Source: Bacillus gaemokensis (GTDB lineage: Bacteria; Bacillota; Bacilli; Bacillales; Bacillaceae_G). From it: a stretch of 64,000 nucleotides of DNA. How positions within the stretch are numbered: the stretch's first letter is position 1; the number at the start of each line of letters is the position of its first letter. The position numbers and the translations under genes are program-made. The notes beneath the pieces are model-generated. The model was given only the letters and a program-made list of their open reading frames with translations, made no database searches and had not been told where the DNA came from. The DNA lies in NCBI RefSeq assembly GCF_001590835.1, contig NZ_LTAQ01000067.1, positions 34,752-98,751 on the forward strand, given 5' to 3'. Shown piece after piece: positions 53,426-62,731 of this stretch.

Positions 53426-53477
53426 AAATAGAGGGTAAACCAAAACTGTCTTAACGTTTTGGTTTATCCTCTATTTT
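53426..53477 (-). terminator. Terminator after rluF
   Basis: AAAAAATAGAGG.TAAACCAAAAC pairs with GTTTTGGTTTA.CCTCTATTTTTT over a nine-base loop, a 24-pair stem next to the stop at 53478. Confidence 0.88.
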
Positions 53478-54185
53478 TTACCATTCTTTCGGTTCGTAGT
53501 TTAAATCTGCGAATAATCGATTTTTTTCTTTCTTTGTTAAATCTCTCCATTGTCCAACTGGTAAATTGTTTAAATGGATATTCATGATTCGAGTTCTCTT
53601 CAATCTGTAAACTTCATATCCTAATGCTTCACACATACGGCGAATTTGACGATTTAATCCTTGCGTTAAAATAATTTGGAATTCAAATTTTGATAACTGT
53701 GTTATCTCACAAGGAAGTGTTTTTGTTCCTAAAATTTTAACGCCTGCTGCCATTTGCTTTAAAAACTCAGGGGTAATAGGCTTGTCTACTGAAACGATAT
53801 ATTCCTTTTCATGTTTATTTTCAGCACGCAAAATTTCATTGATAATATCGCCATCATTTGTAAGAAGTATCAAACCATCTGAGTCTTTATCAAGACGCCC
53901 AACGTGATGAATCCGTAAAGGATGATTAACTAAATCGATAATATTACCTTTTACCTTCTTTTCACTTGTACTCGTAATACCTACTGGTTTATTTAAAGCG
54001 ATATAAACGTTGTTTCGAGCAATCCTAATTTGCTCCCCATTTACTCGCACATCATCACCTTGTTGTACTTGATCACCTATTTTTGCAACCGATCCGTTAA
54101 TAGTTACTTTTCTTTCACTAACTAACTTATCTGCTCCACGTCTAGATGCTTTTCCAGATTCACTAATAAATTTATTAATTCGCAA
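53478..54185 (-). CDS. rluF: Ribosomal large-subunit pseudouridine synthase RluF-like
   Basis: A 235-residue RsuA/RluF family enzyme. The TTG at 54185 gives the family start '[32 protein letters not shown]', an S4 RNA-binding domain; a GTG at 54194 is possible. The catalytic '[22 protein letters not shown]' holds the Asp nucleophile (about residue 104), then '[24 protein letters not shown]'. RluF modifies U2604 of 23S rRNA. The leader S4 domain is complete. Confidence 0.88.
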   Translation of the reverse strand: MRINKFISESGKASRRGADKLVSERKVTINGSVAKIGDQVQQGDDVRVNGEQIRIARNNVYIALNKPVGITSTSEKKVKGNIIDLVNHPLRIHHVGRLDKDSDGLILLTNDGDIINEILRAENKHEKEYIVSVDKPITPEFLKQMAAGVKILGTKTLPCEITQLSKFEFQIILTQGLNRQIRRMCEALGYEVYRLKRTRIMNIHLNNLPVGQWRDLTKKEKNRLFADLNYEPKEW

Positions 54186-54482
54186 GTTAGGCACATCCTT
54201 TTCTCTAAAAATTTCAAGCTTACACTGCTCCTACCTTACAATAACAAAGGGTAAGCCTCCTAGTATAACTTACATATAGTAACATGAAAGAGTGTCTGAC
54301 GTCTTCTATTAATTTCATGTTTGACAGAAAATAATTGGTCTTCTTTTCCTTCTCTTATTGAACTACATACTCATCAATAAATTCACTGCACTCTTTATGC
54401 TTTCAAACTAACATTTCATACAAATATAACCGCTCAAAGAATCTGCCTAGTGTATAACATCATTTATTCACTTTTTCTATAA

Positions 54483-54920
54483 TTAATATACAGACCATTC
54501 TTTCATGCACAAAACTTGCTTTCCATTTATATTTTCAACGTCCTCGTTTACATTAGCCATTTCATATAGTCCTGGGAAAATTTCTTTCACATAACGTTGA
54601 TGCAACAGTTCATTTTTCCAAAAAGAAAGGACTACATAACGATTTGAGTTTGTAAGAGATCTTCCTACAACTCCTCCTAACATTCCTTCTGATTTTTCCA
54701 TCCCTTTATTCCAAATCATTTCTTGCACATGCAAAAAATGCTGATCACTTCCATTTTTCACGTCACAAACTGCCGCTCTTACAAACGAACTTTGTTCAAT
54801 TGCATGCGTAAATGGCAACTCTGTCATATCAAACAAAGTTTGATATAATTCTATTTTGCAAGATACATATGTATTCTTTTGATTGCTACTTAAAAAAATC
54901 GGATCGTGCATATCATTCAT
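54483..54920 (-). CDS. Hypothetical protein, dimeric alpha-beta barrel-like
   Basis: A 145-residue soluble protein I do not securely recognise. It contains 'VSCKIELYQTLFDMTELPFTHAIEQSS', 'GMLGGVVGRSLTNSNRYVVLSFWKNELLHQRYVKEIFPGL' and 'KQVLCMKEWSVY', a pattern like DUF4937 or antibiotic-biosynthesis-monooxygenase-like barrels ('VVLSFWKNELLHQRYV' is the helix after strand 3). The ribosome site is weak. Tentative assignment. Confidence 0.5.
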   Translation of the reverse strand: MNDMHDPIFLSSNQKNTYVSCKIELYQTLFDMTELPFTHAIEQSSFVRAAVCDVKNGSDQHFLHVQEMIWNKGMEKSEGMLGGVVGRSLTNSNRYVVLSFWKNELLHQRYVKEIFPGLYEMANVNEDVENINGKQVLCMKEWSVY

Positions 54921-55119
54921 AAATGTTTGATAGCTATTCCTATTTTCTTAATCATTGACAATCTATCAACTCATTTCTATATAAAGTGTTACCTCTATGC
55001 TATATATAAATTGATCATAAATCAAAAAATTCTGAACAAAAACGTAAAAAACTATTTATCATGATAAACTTGTAACAGTATTTATATTGACTAAACAATT
55101 CGATAAAGGAGTATCAGTA

Positions 55120-55268
55120 ATGAATACTGCACATATCCATATGATTGAAACGAACGGCTTACAACTACTACATGAATTACAAAACTTCATTCCTTTTTCG
55201 TTCAGAAATTAAATCTTTCTCCACTACATGCAAAGGAGCTCAGATTGTTATCTTATATAATAAAATAA
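55120..55268 (+). pseudogene. Small frameshifted gene
   Basis: ATG 55120 with a strong AAAGGAG begins a 30-codon frame ending at TAA 55212. One base added in the T-run at 55193-55197 would extend it to TAA 55268 with a sensible helical end ('QKLNLSPLHAKELRLLSYIIK'). So the true gene may encode about 49 residues. The family is not recognised. It could also be a real 30-residue peptide. Confidence 0.45.
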
Positions 55269-55269
55269 A

Positions 55270-55311
55270 TAGGACACAAACAAAATAATCATTCTGTTTA
55301 TGTCCTATTCC
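55270..55311. terminator. Bidirectional terminator
   Basis: ATAGGACAcAAACA and TGTTTaTGTCCTAT pair around a 12-base loop between converging genes, next to the stop at 55325. Confidence 0.8.
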
Positions 55312-55324
55312 CTGATATCTCAGC

Positions 55325-55633
55325 CTATTCTTCAAACAAATAATATGTATTGTCTGCCGGATAATGTACTACAATTACCTTTCTGTCACCTTTTTGAAAT
55401 CCTACAGTATGTCCATCTTCTCCAAGACTCTCCCATCCCTTTGCTTTTGATATAGACATTAAGCTTATATATTTATAAGTTGCTTGATTATCATCTTCAA
55501 TATGAATTGCTGACATAGGAACTGGAAAGTCTTTAATTTTTGATTCTTTCGTCATGAATATTAGGCACCCTAACCCGCATAAAACCATCCATATAATAAT
55601 GTTCCAATATACTTTCCGCGTCTTTTTCTCCAT
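55325..55633 (-). CDS. Small membrane-anchored hypothetical protein
   Basis: A 102-residue protein starting at ATG 55633 (AAGGAGC). A single membrane helix at about residues 11-29 ('NIIIWMVLCGLGCLIFM') is followed by an extracytoplasmic domain 'FPVPMSAIHIEDDNQATYKYISLMSISKAKGWESLGEDGHTVGFQKGDRKVIVVHYP'. No named family. The stress-type 'GWESLGEDG' may be a small beta-sheet domain. It is transcribed divergently from the next gene. Confidence 0.6.
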   Translation of the reverse strand: MEKKTRKVYWNIIIWMVLCGLGCLIFMTKESKIKDFPVPMSAIHIEDDNQATYKYISLMSISKAKGWESLGEDGHTVGFQKGDRKVIVVHYPADNTYYLFEE

Positions 55634-55829
55634 AAAAGCTCCTTCCTCATATATCTTCAAATTCACAACTATCGGATATTTTACCAATTTCAAATATATA
55701 ATCCTACTATTTTTATTTATTCCATAAAAATACCTTCTTTTTTCGACAAAATAAAACAAATTCTGAATGTATAAATTGTTATTATAGATAAATACATCTT
55801 ATGTTTTGTATATTAGGAGGGAATGTTCA

Positions 55830-56414
55830 ATGAGGAAATTGTTCTATAAAAAACGTTTATTTTGGCTTTTTAGCATGATAATTATCGCTAGCATTGGGCT
55901 TACTATTTTTTTAAACTTCACGAAAGAAACAAAAAAACAGGCTACTAATGAACCTATCGATAAAACAATCTATCAACAAGAATTAAAATCTCAAATTGAT
56001 TTAATCACTACAAAATACGATAATATCGTAGAACAAGACTGGTTACCGACATGGACTGATCTAAATTCAAATCCAAGTAACATACATACAACTGAATTAC
56101 TGGATAAAATGAATAATATAGCGAAACATTTCAACGAAATTTCTAAAAAAACGGAGACATTTAAAGCTGAAGAAAAAATGAAAGACCCTACACTGAAACA
56201 AAAAATAAATAATTTTAAAACAGCATTTATTGCCGCTTCAAATTGTATGGCAAATGCAGCTTTATCTGTTACTCATAGTTTAAACAATGAGAAGCCTTTA
56301 AAAGATGGTGTAGAAAATGCCACTCAATCTTTAGGACTTGCTGATCAAAATATTGTAATGGCATTATCTACTTTAAATGAATTGGAAGAAATGTTGGGGA
56401 TAACAAAAAAATAA
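55830..56414 (+). CDS. Secreted or membrane-anchored hypothetical protein
   Basis: A 194-residue protein with an uncleaved signal or anchor (about residues 6-30, 'KRLFWLFSMIIIASIGLTIFLNF') and a helical extracytoplasmic part with four coiled-coil-like segments ('YDNIVEQDWLPTWTDLNSNPSNIHTTELLDKMNNIAKHFNEISKKTETFKAEEKMKDPTLKQKINNFKTAFIAAS' in pieces). ATG 55830 is chosen for AGGAGGGAA. No family is recognised. Confidence 0.6.
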   Translation: MRKLFYKKRLFWLFSMIIIASIGLTIFLNFTKETKKQATNEPIDKTIYQQELKSQIDLITTKYDNIVEQDWLPTWTDLNSNPSNIHTTELLDKMNNIAKHFNEISKKTETFKAEEKMKDPTLKQKINNFKTAFIAASNCMANAALSVTHSLNNEKPLKDGVENATQSLGLADQNIVMALSTLNELEEMLGITKK

Positions 56415-56568
56415 TTCCACTATGTACTTCCCCTTCATTCTAAGATGTAACACTTTTAATAAATAATGATTGCAATTCATTTGTAAGAGACCTATAATAA
56501 ATTTTATTGATTATGTAAAAAATATTTCATATCAATAGGATTAAATTTTTAATCACATAATTCGGATG

Positions 56569-56785
56569 AACCATTCAGGAGAAGATCAATTGATCTACCG
56601 ACGGGGCAAAAAGTTGATGACTCAGCTTTGAAACTCTCAGGTCTTGTTTACAAGTAGAACTGCATGGGGACGAATCTCTGGAGAGACTCCCTCTCGCTTT
56701 CATATAGCGCGGAGGAAACAGAGCACCGAAGGAGCAAATCCGTCAATTGACGGATAATCTCTCAGGTAAAAGGACAGAGACAAGC
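56569..56785 (+). promoter_or_regulatory. Tandem glycine riboswitch
   Basis: Two gcvT-type aptamers in series. The first (about 56577-56688) has ACCGACGGGGCAA, CTCTCAGG and GGGGACGAATCTCTGGAGAG. The second (about 56690-56781) has ACCGAAGGAGCAA, CTCTCAGGTAAAAGGACAGAG. The paired arrangement gives cooperative glycine sensing. A terminator (56839-56880, ACCATTTCAT/ATGAAGTGGT, T-run) lies before the following symporter start, so glycine should control read-through. Confidence 0.92.
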
Positions 56786-56892
56786 GAAAGAAATTGCCGA
56801 TTTGTATCGGTTTATTTTTCTATCCCTTGTTTCTCCAGAGACCATTTCATTTATATGAAGTGGTTTTTATTTTTTTTAAAAGGAGAATAAAG

Positions 56893-58260
56893 ATGGAGAC
56901 AGTAAGTAAAGTATTAGAAGTAATGAATCACTACGTATGGGGGTTACCGACCTTATTCCTTCTTGTCGGAACTGGAATCATTCTCACTGTGCGTCTAAAA
57001 GGTTTACAGTTTAGTAAACTATTGTACGCTCACAAACTAGCATTTAAAAAATCAGAAGATACGTCTTCTGCCGGAGATATTAGCCATTTCCAAGCACTAA
57101 TGACAGCAATGGCCGCAACCATTGGAATGGGGAATATTGCCGGCGTTGCAACTGCTGTTACAATTGGTGGACCAGGAGCAATATTTTGGATGTGGATTAC
57201 TGCCTTGTTCGGGATGGCAACGAAATATTCGGAAGCTATCCTTGCGGTAAAATACCGTGTAAGTAATGAAAATGGTGAATATTCAGGTGGTCCAATGTAT
57301 TACTTAGAACGTGGTTTAGGTAAAAAATGGCTCGCAATTTTATTTGCTATTTTCGGGACAACCGCTTCTTTTGGCATCGGGAATATGGTGCAATCAAATT
57401 CCGTTGCAGAAGCTATGAAAATAAACTTTTCAGTCCCTCCTGCTTTAACTGGTATATTAATGGCTTTCTTAATTGCAATTGTTATTTTAGGCGGCGTGAA
57501 GAAAATCGGAAAAGTCACTGGATTTTTCGTTCCAATTAAAGCTTTCTTTTATGTAATTTCTGGTCTTATTATTATTTTTTATCACTTTGATCAAGTTCCA
57601 GAAGCATTTTCACTTATTTTTTCTGGTGCGTTTCAAGGAACTGCAGCTGCTGGTGGTTTTATTGGTGCAACAGTTGCATCTGCCATTCAAATTGGAATGG
57701 CACGAGGAGTATTCGCCAATGAAGCTGGTTTAGGAAGTGCTCCAATTGCTGCAGCTGCTGCCAAAACAGATTCACCTGCGAAACAAGCACTCGTATCAAT
57801 GACAGGAACTTTCCTCGATACATTTATTGTTTGTACCATTACGGGTTTAGTATTAATAACGACGGGGGCATGGAAGTCCGGAAAAACTGGTGTTGAAGCA
57901 ACGACACTGGCTTTCCAATCTGTATTTGGTAGTACTGGTAGCATGATTCTCGGTATTGCAATCATTCTATTCGCCTACTCCACTATTTTAGGATGGTCTT
58001 ATTATGGTGAAAAATGCGTAGCTTATTTATTTGGACAAGGTGCTGTACAATATTATAAAGCTATCTTCATTGTAATGATCGCATTTGGTGCCAACTTAAA
58101 ACTAGGAATTGTATGGACGTTTGCTGATATCGCAAACGGACTTATGGCAATCCCGAACTTAATTGGTTTGATTGGATTAAGTGGTGTAGTCGTTGCCGAA
58201 ACAAATCGATTCTTACAAGCTGAGAAATTCAAAACATCGGATAAAAACAGAGCAAGCTAA
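56893..58260 (+). CDS. Sodium:alanine/glycine symporter (AGCS family)
   Basis: A 455-residue transporter with about eleven helices; ATG 56893 (AGGAG) is the likely start although the frame is open for 33 codons before it. Family signatures: 'GLPTLFLLVGTGIILTVRLKGLQFSKL', 'AMAATIGMGNIAGVATAVTIGGPGAIFWMW' (substrate-binding), 'AIQIGMARGVFANEAGLGSAPIAAAAAKT', and 'STILGWSYYGEKC'. It couples alanine/glycine uptake to sodium. The tandem glycine riboswitch before it makes glycine the likely substrate. It is in the cytoplasmic membrane. Confidence 0.92.
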   Translation: METVSKVLEVMNHYVWGLPTLFLLVGTGIILTVRLKGLQFSKLLYAHKLAFKKSEDTSSAGDISHFQALMTAMAATIGMGNIAGVATAVTIGGPGAIFWMWITALFGMATKYSEAILAVKYRVSNENGEYSGGPMYYLERGLGKKWLAILFAIFGTTASFGIGNMVQSNSVAEAMKINFSVPPALTGILMAFLIAIVILGGVKKIGKVTGFFVPIKAFFYVISGLIIIFYHFDQVPEAFSLIFSGAFQGTAAAGGFIGATVASAIQIGMARGVFANEAGLGSAPIAAAAAKTDSPAKQALVSMTGTFLDTFIVCTITGLVLITTGAWKSGKTGVEATTLAFQSVFGSTGSMILGIAIILFAYSTILGWSYYGEKCVAYLFGQGAVQYYKAIFIVMIAFGANLKLGIVWTFADIANGLMAIPNLIGLIGLSGVVVAETNRFLQAEKFKTSDKNRAS

Positions 58261-58261
58261 T

Positions 58262-58302
58262 AAAAAAGGGAGTGTCTCATAAAAAATGAGGCATCCCTTT
58301 TT
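58262..58302 (+). terminator. Terminator after the symporter
   Basis: AAAAAAGGGA.TG.CTCAT pairs with ATGAG.CATCCCTTTTTT over a short loop, directly after the stop at 58260. Confidence 0.85.
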
Positions 58303-58779
58303 TATTAGCTTGTAAAACATTTTTATAGAATGTATTAAACTCTTTTCACTTACTATTATTACGAAAAACAAAGATACACCTTACAGAACCAAGAAGACTT
58401 AATCAAAAACTGACAGTAAATTAATTTTATGACACATCCTTTTAAATAACACCCAGAACCTCCCTAGTATTTACAATTAAACAACTATTAAATAGTTAAA
58501 TCAAAATAACTACTAATAAACTTTTATCAAATTATTTCACAATATTAAAACAATTAATAATAATACAATTAACGAATAAACTATTCATTTTTTTGTTATC
58601 ACATACATTTTTAAACTGTGACAACTTTTTGAACAACGCATTATTATACATATTCTAAAAAATATAGGGTTTTATGTAGATTTTTGTCTACTAATATCTA
58701 TGTACACTTCCTATCTACTGGATATAGACTGTGAGGTGTAAGGAGCTATCTTACAACAAACGTAAAGGAGGTTTATCAA
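58303..58779. other. Gene-free AT-rich stretch
   Basis: About 480 bases of highly AT-rich DNA before a secreted-protein gene. No gene or PlcR-type box (TATGNAN4TNCATA) was found by eye. It may carry the long leader of that gene. Confidence 0.45.
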
Positions 58780-59154
58780 ATGAGTAGATTTACAAATTTT
58801 TCAAAGTTCGCATTTGCAACATTAATTGGGATAGGTAGCTTAGGTGTCTTTTCACAATCAGAAGGTGTAAAAGCTGACAGTTTAGATCGTACTTCTCAAA
58901 ACACTGTCCAATTCATACCATCTTCTACTATTACCAATACTTTTGAACAAAGAACTACTATTGTTCCTGAATCCAAAGTTATCCAAAATCATTATGTAAA
59001 ATACTCAAAAACGCATTACCAAGTTAAAGAAAGTATCCCAAAAGAAATTTATTATTCTTCAGAAGGCTTTAAGGGGTACGTACAAGTAACAACTATTATT
59101 GATATTGGTGATCATTTCTTAACTTTCTACTCTGGGACTGTAATTCGATGTTAA
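58780..59154 (+). CDS. Secreted hypothetical protein
   Basis: A 124-residue protein with a classical signal peptide (hydrophobic core 'FAFATLIGIGSLGVFS', likely cleavage after 'GVKA' near residue 32). The mature part is beta-rich with 'TFEQRTTIVPESKVIQNHYVKYSKTHYQVKESIP'. It has one Cys at the end. Ribosome site AAAGGAGG. The sequence is not recognised. Confidence 0.65.
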   Translation: MSRFTNFSKFAFATLIGIGSLGVFSQSEGVKADSLDRTSQNTVQFIPSSTITNTFEQRTTIVPESKVIQNHYVKYSKTHYQVKESIPKEIYYSSEGFKGYVQVTTIIDIGDHFLTFYSGTVIRC

Positions 59155-59446
59155 TTTTATGATTCTATTTCTTGAAAGTAGCGTAAAACATGTTGTTGAG
59201 AATACAGTAATGTCTATTTTCAAAAAAATAAACCACAAAATTATTCAATTTCATGGTTTATCAAATGCAAGATAATGCTAGACTAATACTCTCACATTAC
59301 CTTCCCCAAAGTTAATTATAGAGTATTAAAGTAGATATGCACAACAAAAAACATTCAAATACGTTATTTTTTCTGAACTTTCTATTTTTTAACTTCTAAA
59401 ACATGGTTCAGAATCGGAACGTAACAAAGTTCATTTCTAATGCAAG

Positions 59447-59719
59447 ATGCTACTTAGAAATGGAAAACCCTATATTAATAAAATTGATAAAATAGAAGAA
59501 TCATACTTAATTATTGCAGATATATCTACGAAAAACGAGGCACTATCTTATCAAAATGATTGGTGGGAATTAGTATCTCAAAATAAATTACTAAAAATTC
59601 CTGTCTCAAATAAAAATATTTTTCATGTAGGAGATAAGTTACATGCATACACAAAAGGAATAATTAAATCACTCCCACCTATCGCAATTGCTCCTACTAT
59701 TAAGAAAGTAGGAGGATAA
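59447..59719 (+). pseudogene. DUF3221/YobA-like protein, N-terminally truncated
   Basis: The 90-residue frame matches the last part of DUF3221 proteins ('HVGDKLHAYTKGIIKSLPPIAIAPTIKKVGG'), which in B. subtilis (YobA) are lipoproteins with a signal. There is no signal peptide or ribosome site before ATG, so the gene likely lost its start. A terminator (59729-59757) follows. Confidence 0.6.
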
Positions 59720-59728
59720 ATAATAAAG

Positions 59729-59757
59729 ACTCAGTTCAAAACGAGCTGAGTCTTTTT
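59729..59757 (+). terminator. Terminator after the DUF3221 fragment
   Basis: AGACTCAG pairs with CTGAGTCT over an 11-base loop, followed by TTTTTATTT. Confidence 0.85.
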
Positions 59758-59880
59758 ATTTCCAAAATTCTTCACAAAAAAGTCATAAATCGTATGGTCT
59801 AACTATATAGTTGAAAAGGAATGCGTAGATAAAGGAGTGCGCAGAAAAAAATTGTCCAAATAAAAAGGAGGAAAAATCTT

Positions 59881-61074
59881 TTGAAAAACAAATTCATTGT
59901 TTTCTTATCTGTTTTGTCAATTATTTTTGGAGGGTTCTTTTTTAACACCGATACTTCAAAAGCAGAAACACCATCTAGTGAATATGTCCCTAACCAACTA
60001 ATTGTAAAATTTAAAAACAATGCATCTATAGGAGATGTGCAAGAATTTCATAAATCTGTAGGAGCACGCGTGTTATCCAAAGATGATACATTAGGATTTG
60101 AAGTCGTTCAATTTGTAAAGGGCTCTGTAAAAGATAAGATAAAAAGCTATAAGAATAATCCAGATGTAGAATACGCAGAACCAAATTACTACTTCCATGC
60201 TTTTTGGACTCCAAATGATCCGTATTTCAATAGTCAATATGGATTACAAAAAATCCAAGCTCCTCAAGCATGGGATAGCCAAAGAAGTGATCCTGGTGTA
60301 AAAGTTGCTATTATTGATACCGGGGTTCAAGGTTCACATCCAGATTTAGCTTCTAAGGTTATCTATGGGCATGATTATGTAGATAATGATAGCCAATCAG
60401 ATGATGGCAATGGGCATGGTACACATTGCGCAGGAATTGCAGGAGCACTTACAAACAATAATGTTGGTATTGCAGGAGTGGCCCCGCAATCTTCCATATA
60501 TGCCGTTCGTGTATTAGATAATCAAGGAAGCGGTACTCTTGATGCTGTAGCGCAAGGTATAAGAGAAGCTGCGGATTCAGGAGCGAAAGTTATTAGCTTA
60601 AGCCTTGGAGCTTCTAGTGGTGGTACTGCCCTGCAACAAGCTGTCCAATATGCATGGAATAAGGGCGCTGTCATTGTTGCGGCTGCCGGAAATGCTGGAA
60701 ATACAAAGCCTAATTATCCAGCCTACTACAATGAAGTTATTTCTGTTGCTTCAACAGATCGATCGGATAGAAAATCTTCATTCTCGAATTACGGAAATTG
60801 GGTAGACGTTGCAGCGCCTGGTTCAAGCATATATTCCACATATAAAGGAAGCGCATATCAAACATTAAGCGGAACATCCATGGCAACACCTCATGTAGCT
60901 GGAGTTGCAGCCTTATTAGCAAATCAAGGCTATAATAATACTGAAATTCGTCAAATCATTGAAACAACATCAGATAAAGTTAGTGGAACAGGAACGTATT
61001 GGAAGAGCGGTAGAGTCAATGCAAATAAAGCTGTGCAATATGGTAAACAATTAAAAGAAAATAAAGCTTCATAA
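59881..61074 (+). CDS. Secreted subtilisin-like serine protease (thermitase-like)
   Basis: A 397-residue S8 protease with TTG start after AAGGAGGA. A signal peptide (cleavage after 'SKA' near residue 28) and an I9-type propeptide (about 35-118) precede the catalytic domain. The triad is Asp146 ('VAIIDTGV'), His179 ('GHGTHCAG') and Ser333 ('GTSMATPH'), with oxyanion Asn271 ('AAGNAGN'). It is close to thermitase of Thermoactinomyces and to B. cereus extracellular proteases. Terminator 61109-61144 follows. Confidence 0.92.
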   Translation: MKNKFIVFLSVLSIIFGGFFFNTDTSKAETPSSEYVPNQLIVKFKNNASIGDVQEFHKSVGARVLSKDDTLGFEVVQFVKGSVKDKIKSYKNNPDVEYAEPNYYFHAFWTPNDPYFNSQYGLQKIQAPQAWDSQRSDPGVKVAIIDTGVQGSHPDLASKVIYGHDYVDNDSQSDDGNGHGTHCAGIAGALTNNNVGIAGVAPQSSIYAVRVLDNQGSGTLDAVAQGIREAADSGAKVISLSLGASSGGTALQQAVQYAWNKGAVIVAAAGNAGNTKPNYPAYYNEVISVASTDRSDRKSSFSNYGNWVDVAAPGSSIYSTYKGSAYQTLSGTSMATPHVAGVAALLANQGYNNTEIRQIIETTSDKVSGTGTYWKSGRVNANKAVQYGKQLKENKAS

Positions 61075-61108
61075 ATAACAAAATAAATTCATTTTGTATA
61101 TGAAAAGA

Positions 61109-61144
61109 AGCAGGAACTTTAACTATAAAAAGTTCCTGCTTTTT
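61109..61144 (+). terminator. Terminator after the subtilase
   Basis: AGCAGGAACTTT pairs with AAAGTTCCTGCT, followed by TTTTT. Confidence 0.88.
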
Positions 61145-61215
61145 AACCTTCTTGTTTATATGAGTTTTTTATGTAGTAATGAATATATTCCTAATGTATT
61201 TTTCATCAGTACACA

Positions 61216-62139
61216 TTAATTATGTACTGTAATTTTCTCTAAATACTTTAAGTTTGATGTAAAAATCTCTGGATCATGCCAATTTTTATAAGCACTCGGA
61301 CATTGGACATCATCGATATTTGCATTCTCTCTAGCCAATAACGTTAATTCTTCAATATACTCTATTACTTTTCTCAAATCTGCCTTTATACCTATAGGGC
61401 CATGGCCTGGTACTGCTTTATCGATTTCAAGCCTCTCAATCGTTTCTAAAATATGCTTCCATTCTTGAAGATTAGATTCTTCAAAAAAAGTGGGGTGTGA
61501 TTTCACAAATAATAAATCCCCCATAAAACAAACCTTCTCTTTCGGTAAATAGAGAATTGTATCACAAATAGAATGTCCCTCGCCTAACGTAATCAATTTT
61601 GCAGTTCTCTTTGAACCATATAGAGTAAATTCATTTTGAAAAGAATATTGAGGTAGTACGAGTTGAAGTGTAGGTAATGAAATAGCTAACTGATTTAAGA
61701 ATGCAGTCTGTTTTCTTAAGCTTTCATCATTTGTTTGATTGAATTGATCTTGTAGGGATTGTATATATGTTTGTAGACCTTTTATATCTTCTTTCTGTTT
61801 ATTAATTCTTGAAGGGTGCATTTCTGCCATTTGTTTATATGTTTTATCGCTAGATATGATATTACAATTTTCAAAGACTTGATTCCCGCGAATATGGTCT
61901 CCATGCCAATGACTATTAATAACCCACGATATAGGCTGGCCCGTTATTTCTTCGGCTATCTCTTTTAGATCCGCGGCTGTTTATTGTGTATTACTTGTAT
62001 CAAAAATGATGGTTTGATCCCCCATATCAATAAAACCTGCATTAGCTAAGGAGCCTCCTCCTTCTTTCGCAATCGCCGCAAAAATACCTTCTCCTAATTT
62101 CTCAACGTAAAAATGTTCACTTACATATTCTTTATGCAT
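61216..62139 (-). pseudogene. Metallo-beta-lactamase-fold hydrolase with internal stop
   Basis: A 308-codon frame (ATG 62139, GGGAG) of the MBL fold. It is open except for TAA at 61981-61983 (after 'FDTSNTQ', where relatives often have Gln or similar). The catalytic 'NSHWHGDHIRGN' metal motif lies just after the stop, 'LGEGHSICDTILYLPKEKVCFMGDLLFVKSHP' supplies further ligands, and 'AVPGHGPIG' ends the site. The truncated product would have no metal site, so the gene is dead unless read through. Confidence 0.85.
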
Positions 62140-62173
62140 AAACTTACTCCCTTTTCTTATATTTTCTATGCAT

Positions 62174-62691
62174 TCAAATATCAAGTTTCGATTTCGAATG
62201 TAAATAAAGTACAAAATCAGTCATAGTAGTTGCGTGACCAATCTGCCTCAACATAGCTGTTACATTCCCTCTATGATAAGTTCCTTGATTCACCACGTGC
62301 TGTATCATAGAGGGAATAGATGTTTCCAATCGTCCAGCATATGGATTATCAATTACAATGACTCCATCTATATCTTTTTGTTCGTCAATAAATGCTTTAT
62401 ACTGCTGCGCTACATCAGAAAACATCATTTCCATTTCTTCATTGCTTTATTTTCTACTTGTTCTTGTAATTGTCCTCCAAGTTGTATGGCCTCAACCATA
62501 CTTTTACCAATTAGAACATTTAGCCATACACAATCAACTACATAAATATGAACCAGTGCCTTTGCTATAGAAGGAAATACATTTTGAACTTCTTAATTAT
62601 ACACATCCTTTGGAAGCTACTTGAGTCGCTCGAATATTCTTTTGTTTGCCCATACATGATAATCAAATTGTTTTATAATGTAATGTGTCAT
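62174..62691 (-). pseudogene. DinB-family protein with two stops and a frameshift
   Basis: Start ATG 62691 (AGAGGA) gives 'MTHYIIKQFDYHVWANKRIFERLK', the DinB four-helix opening with a metal His. TAG 62617-62619 and TAA 62593-62595 interrupt it, and the frame changes near 62447 into the intact end 'MIQHVVNQGTYHRGNVTAMLRQIGH' with the second and third His. DinB proteins are metal-binding thiol-dependent transferases or chaperone-like. This copy cannot make a whole protein. Confidence 0.85.
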
Positions 62692-62731
62692 ACCAAATTC
62701 CTCTTCTCTTCATTTTTTTATAACTAAATGA

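Noticed and set aside
58620-58760. PlcR-type operator upstream of the secreted protein gene
   Set aside because: No TATGNAN4TNCATA match was found by eye.
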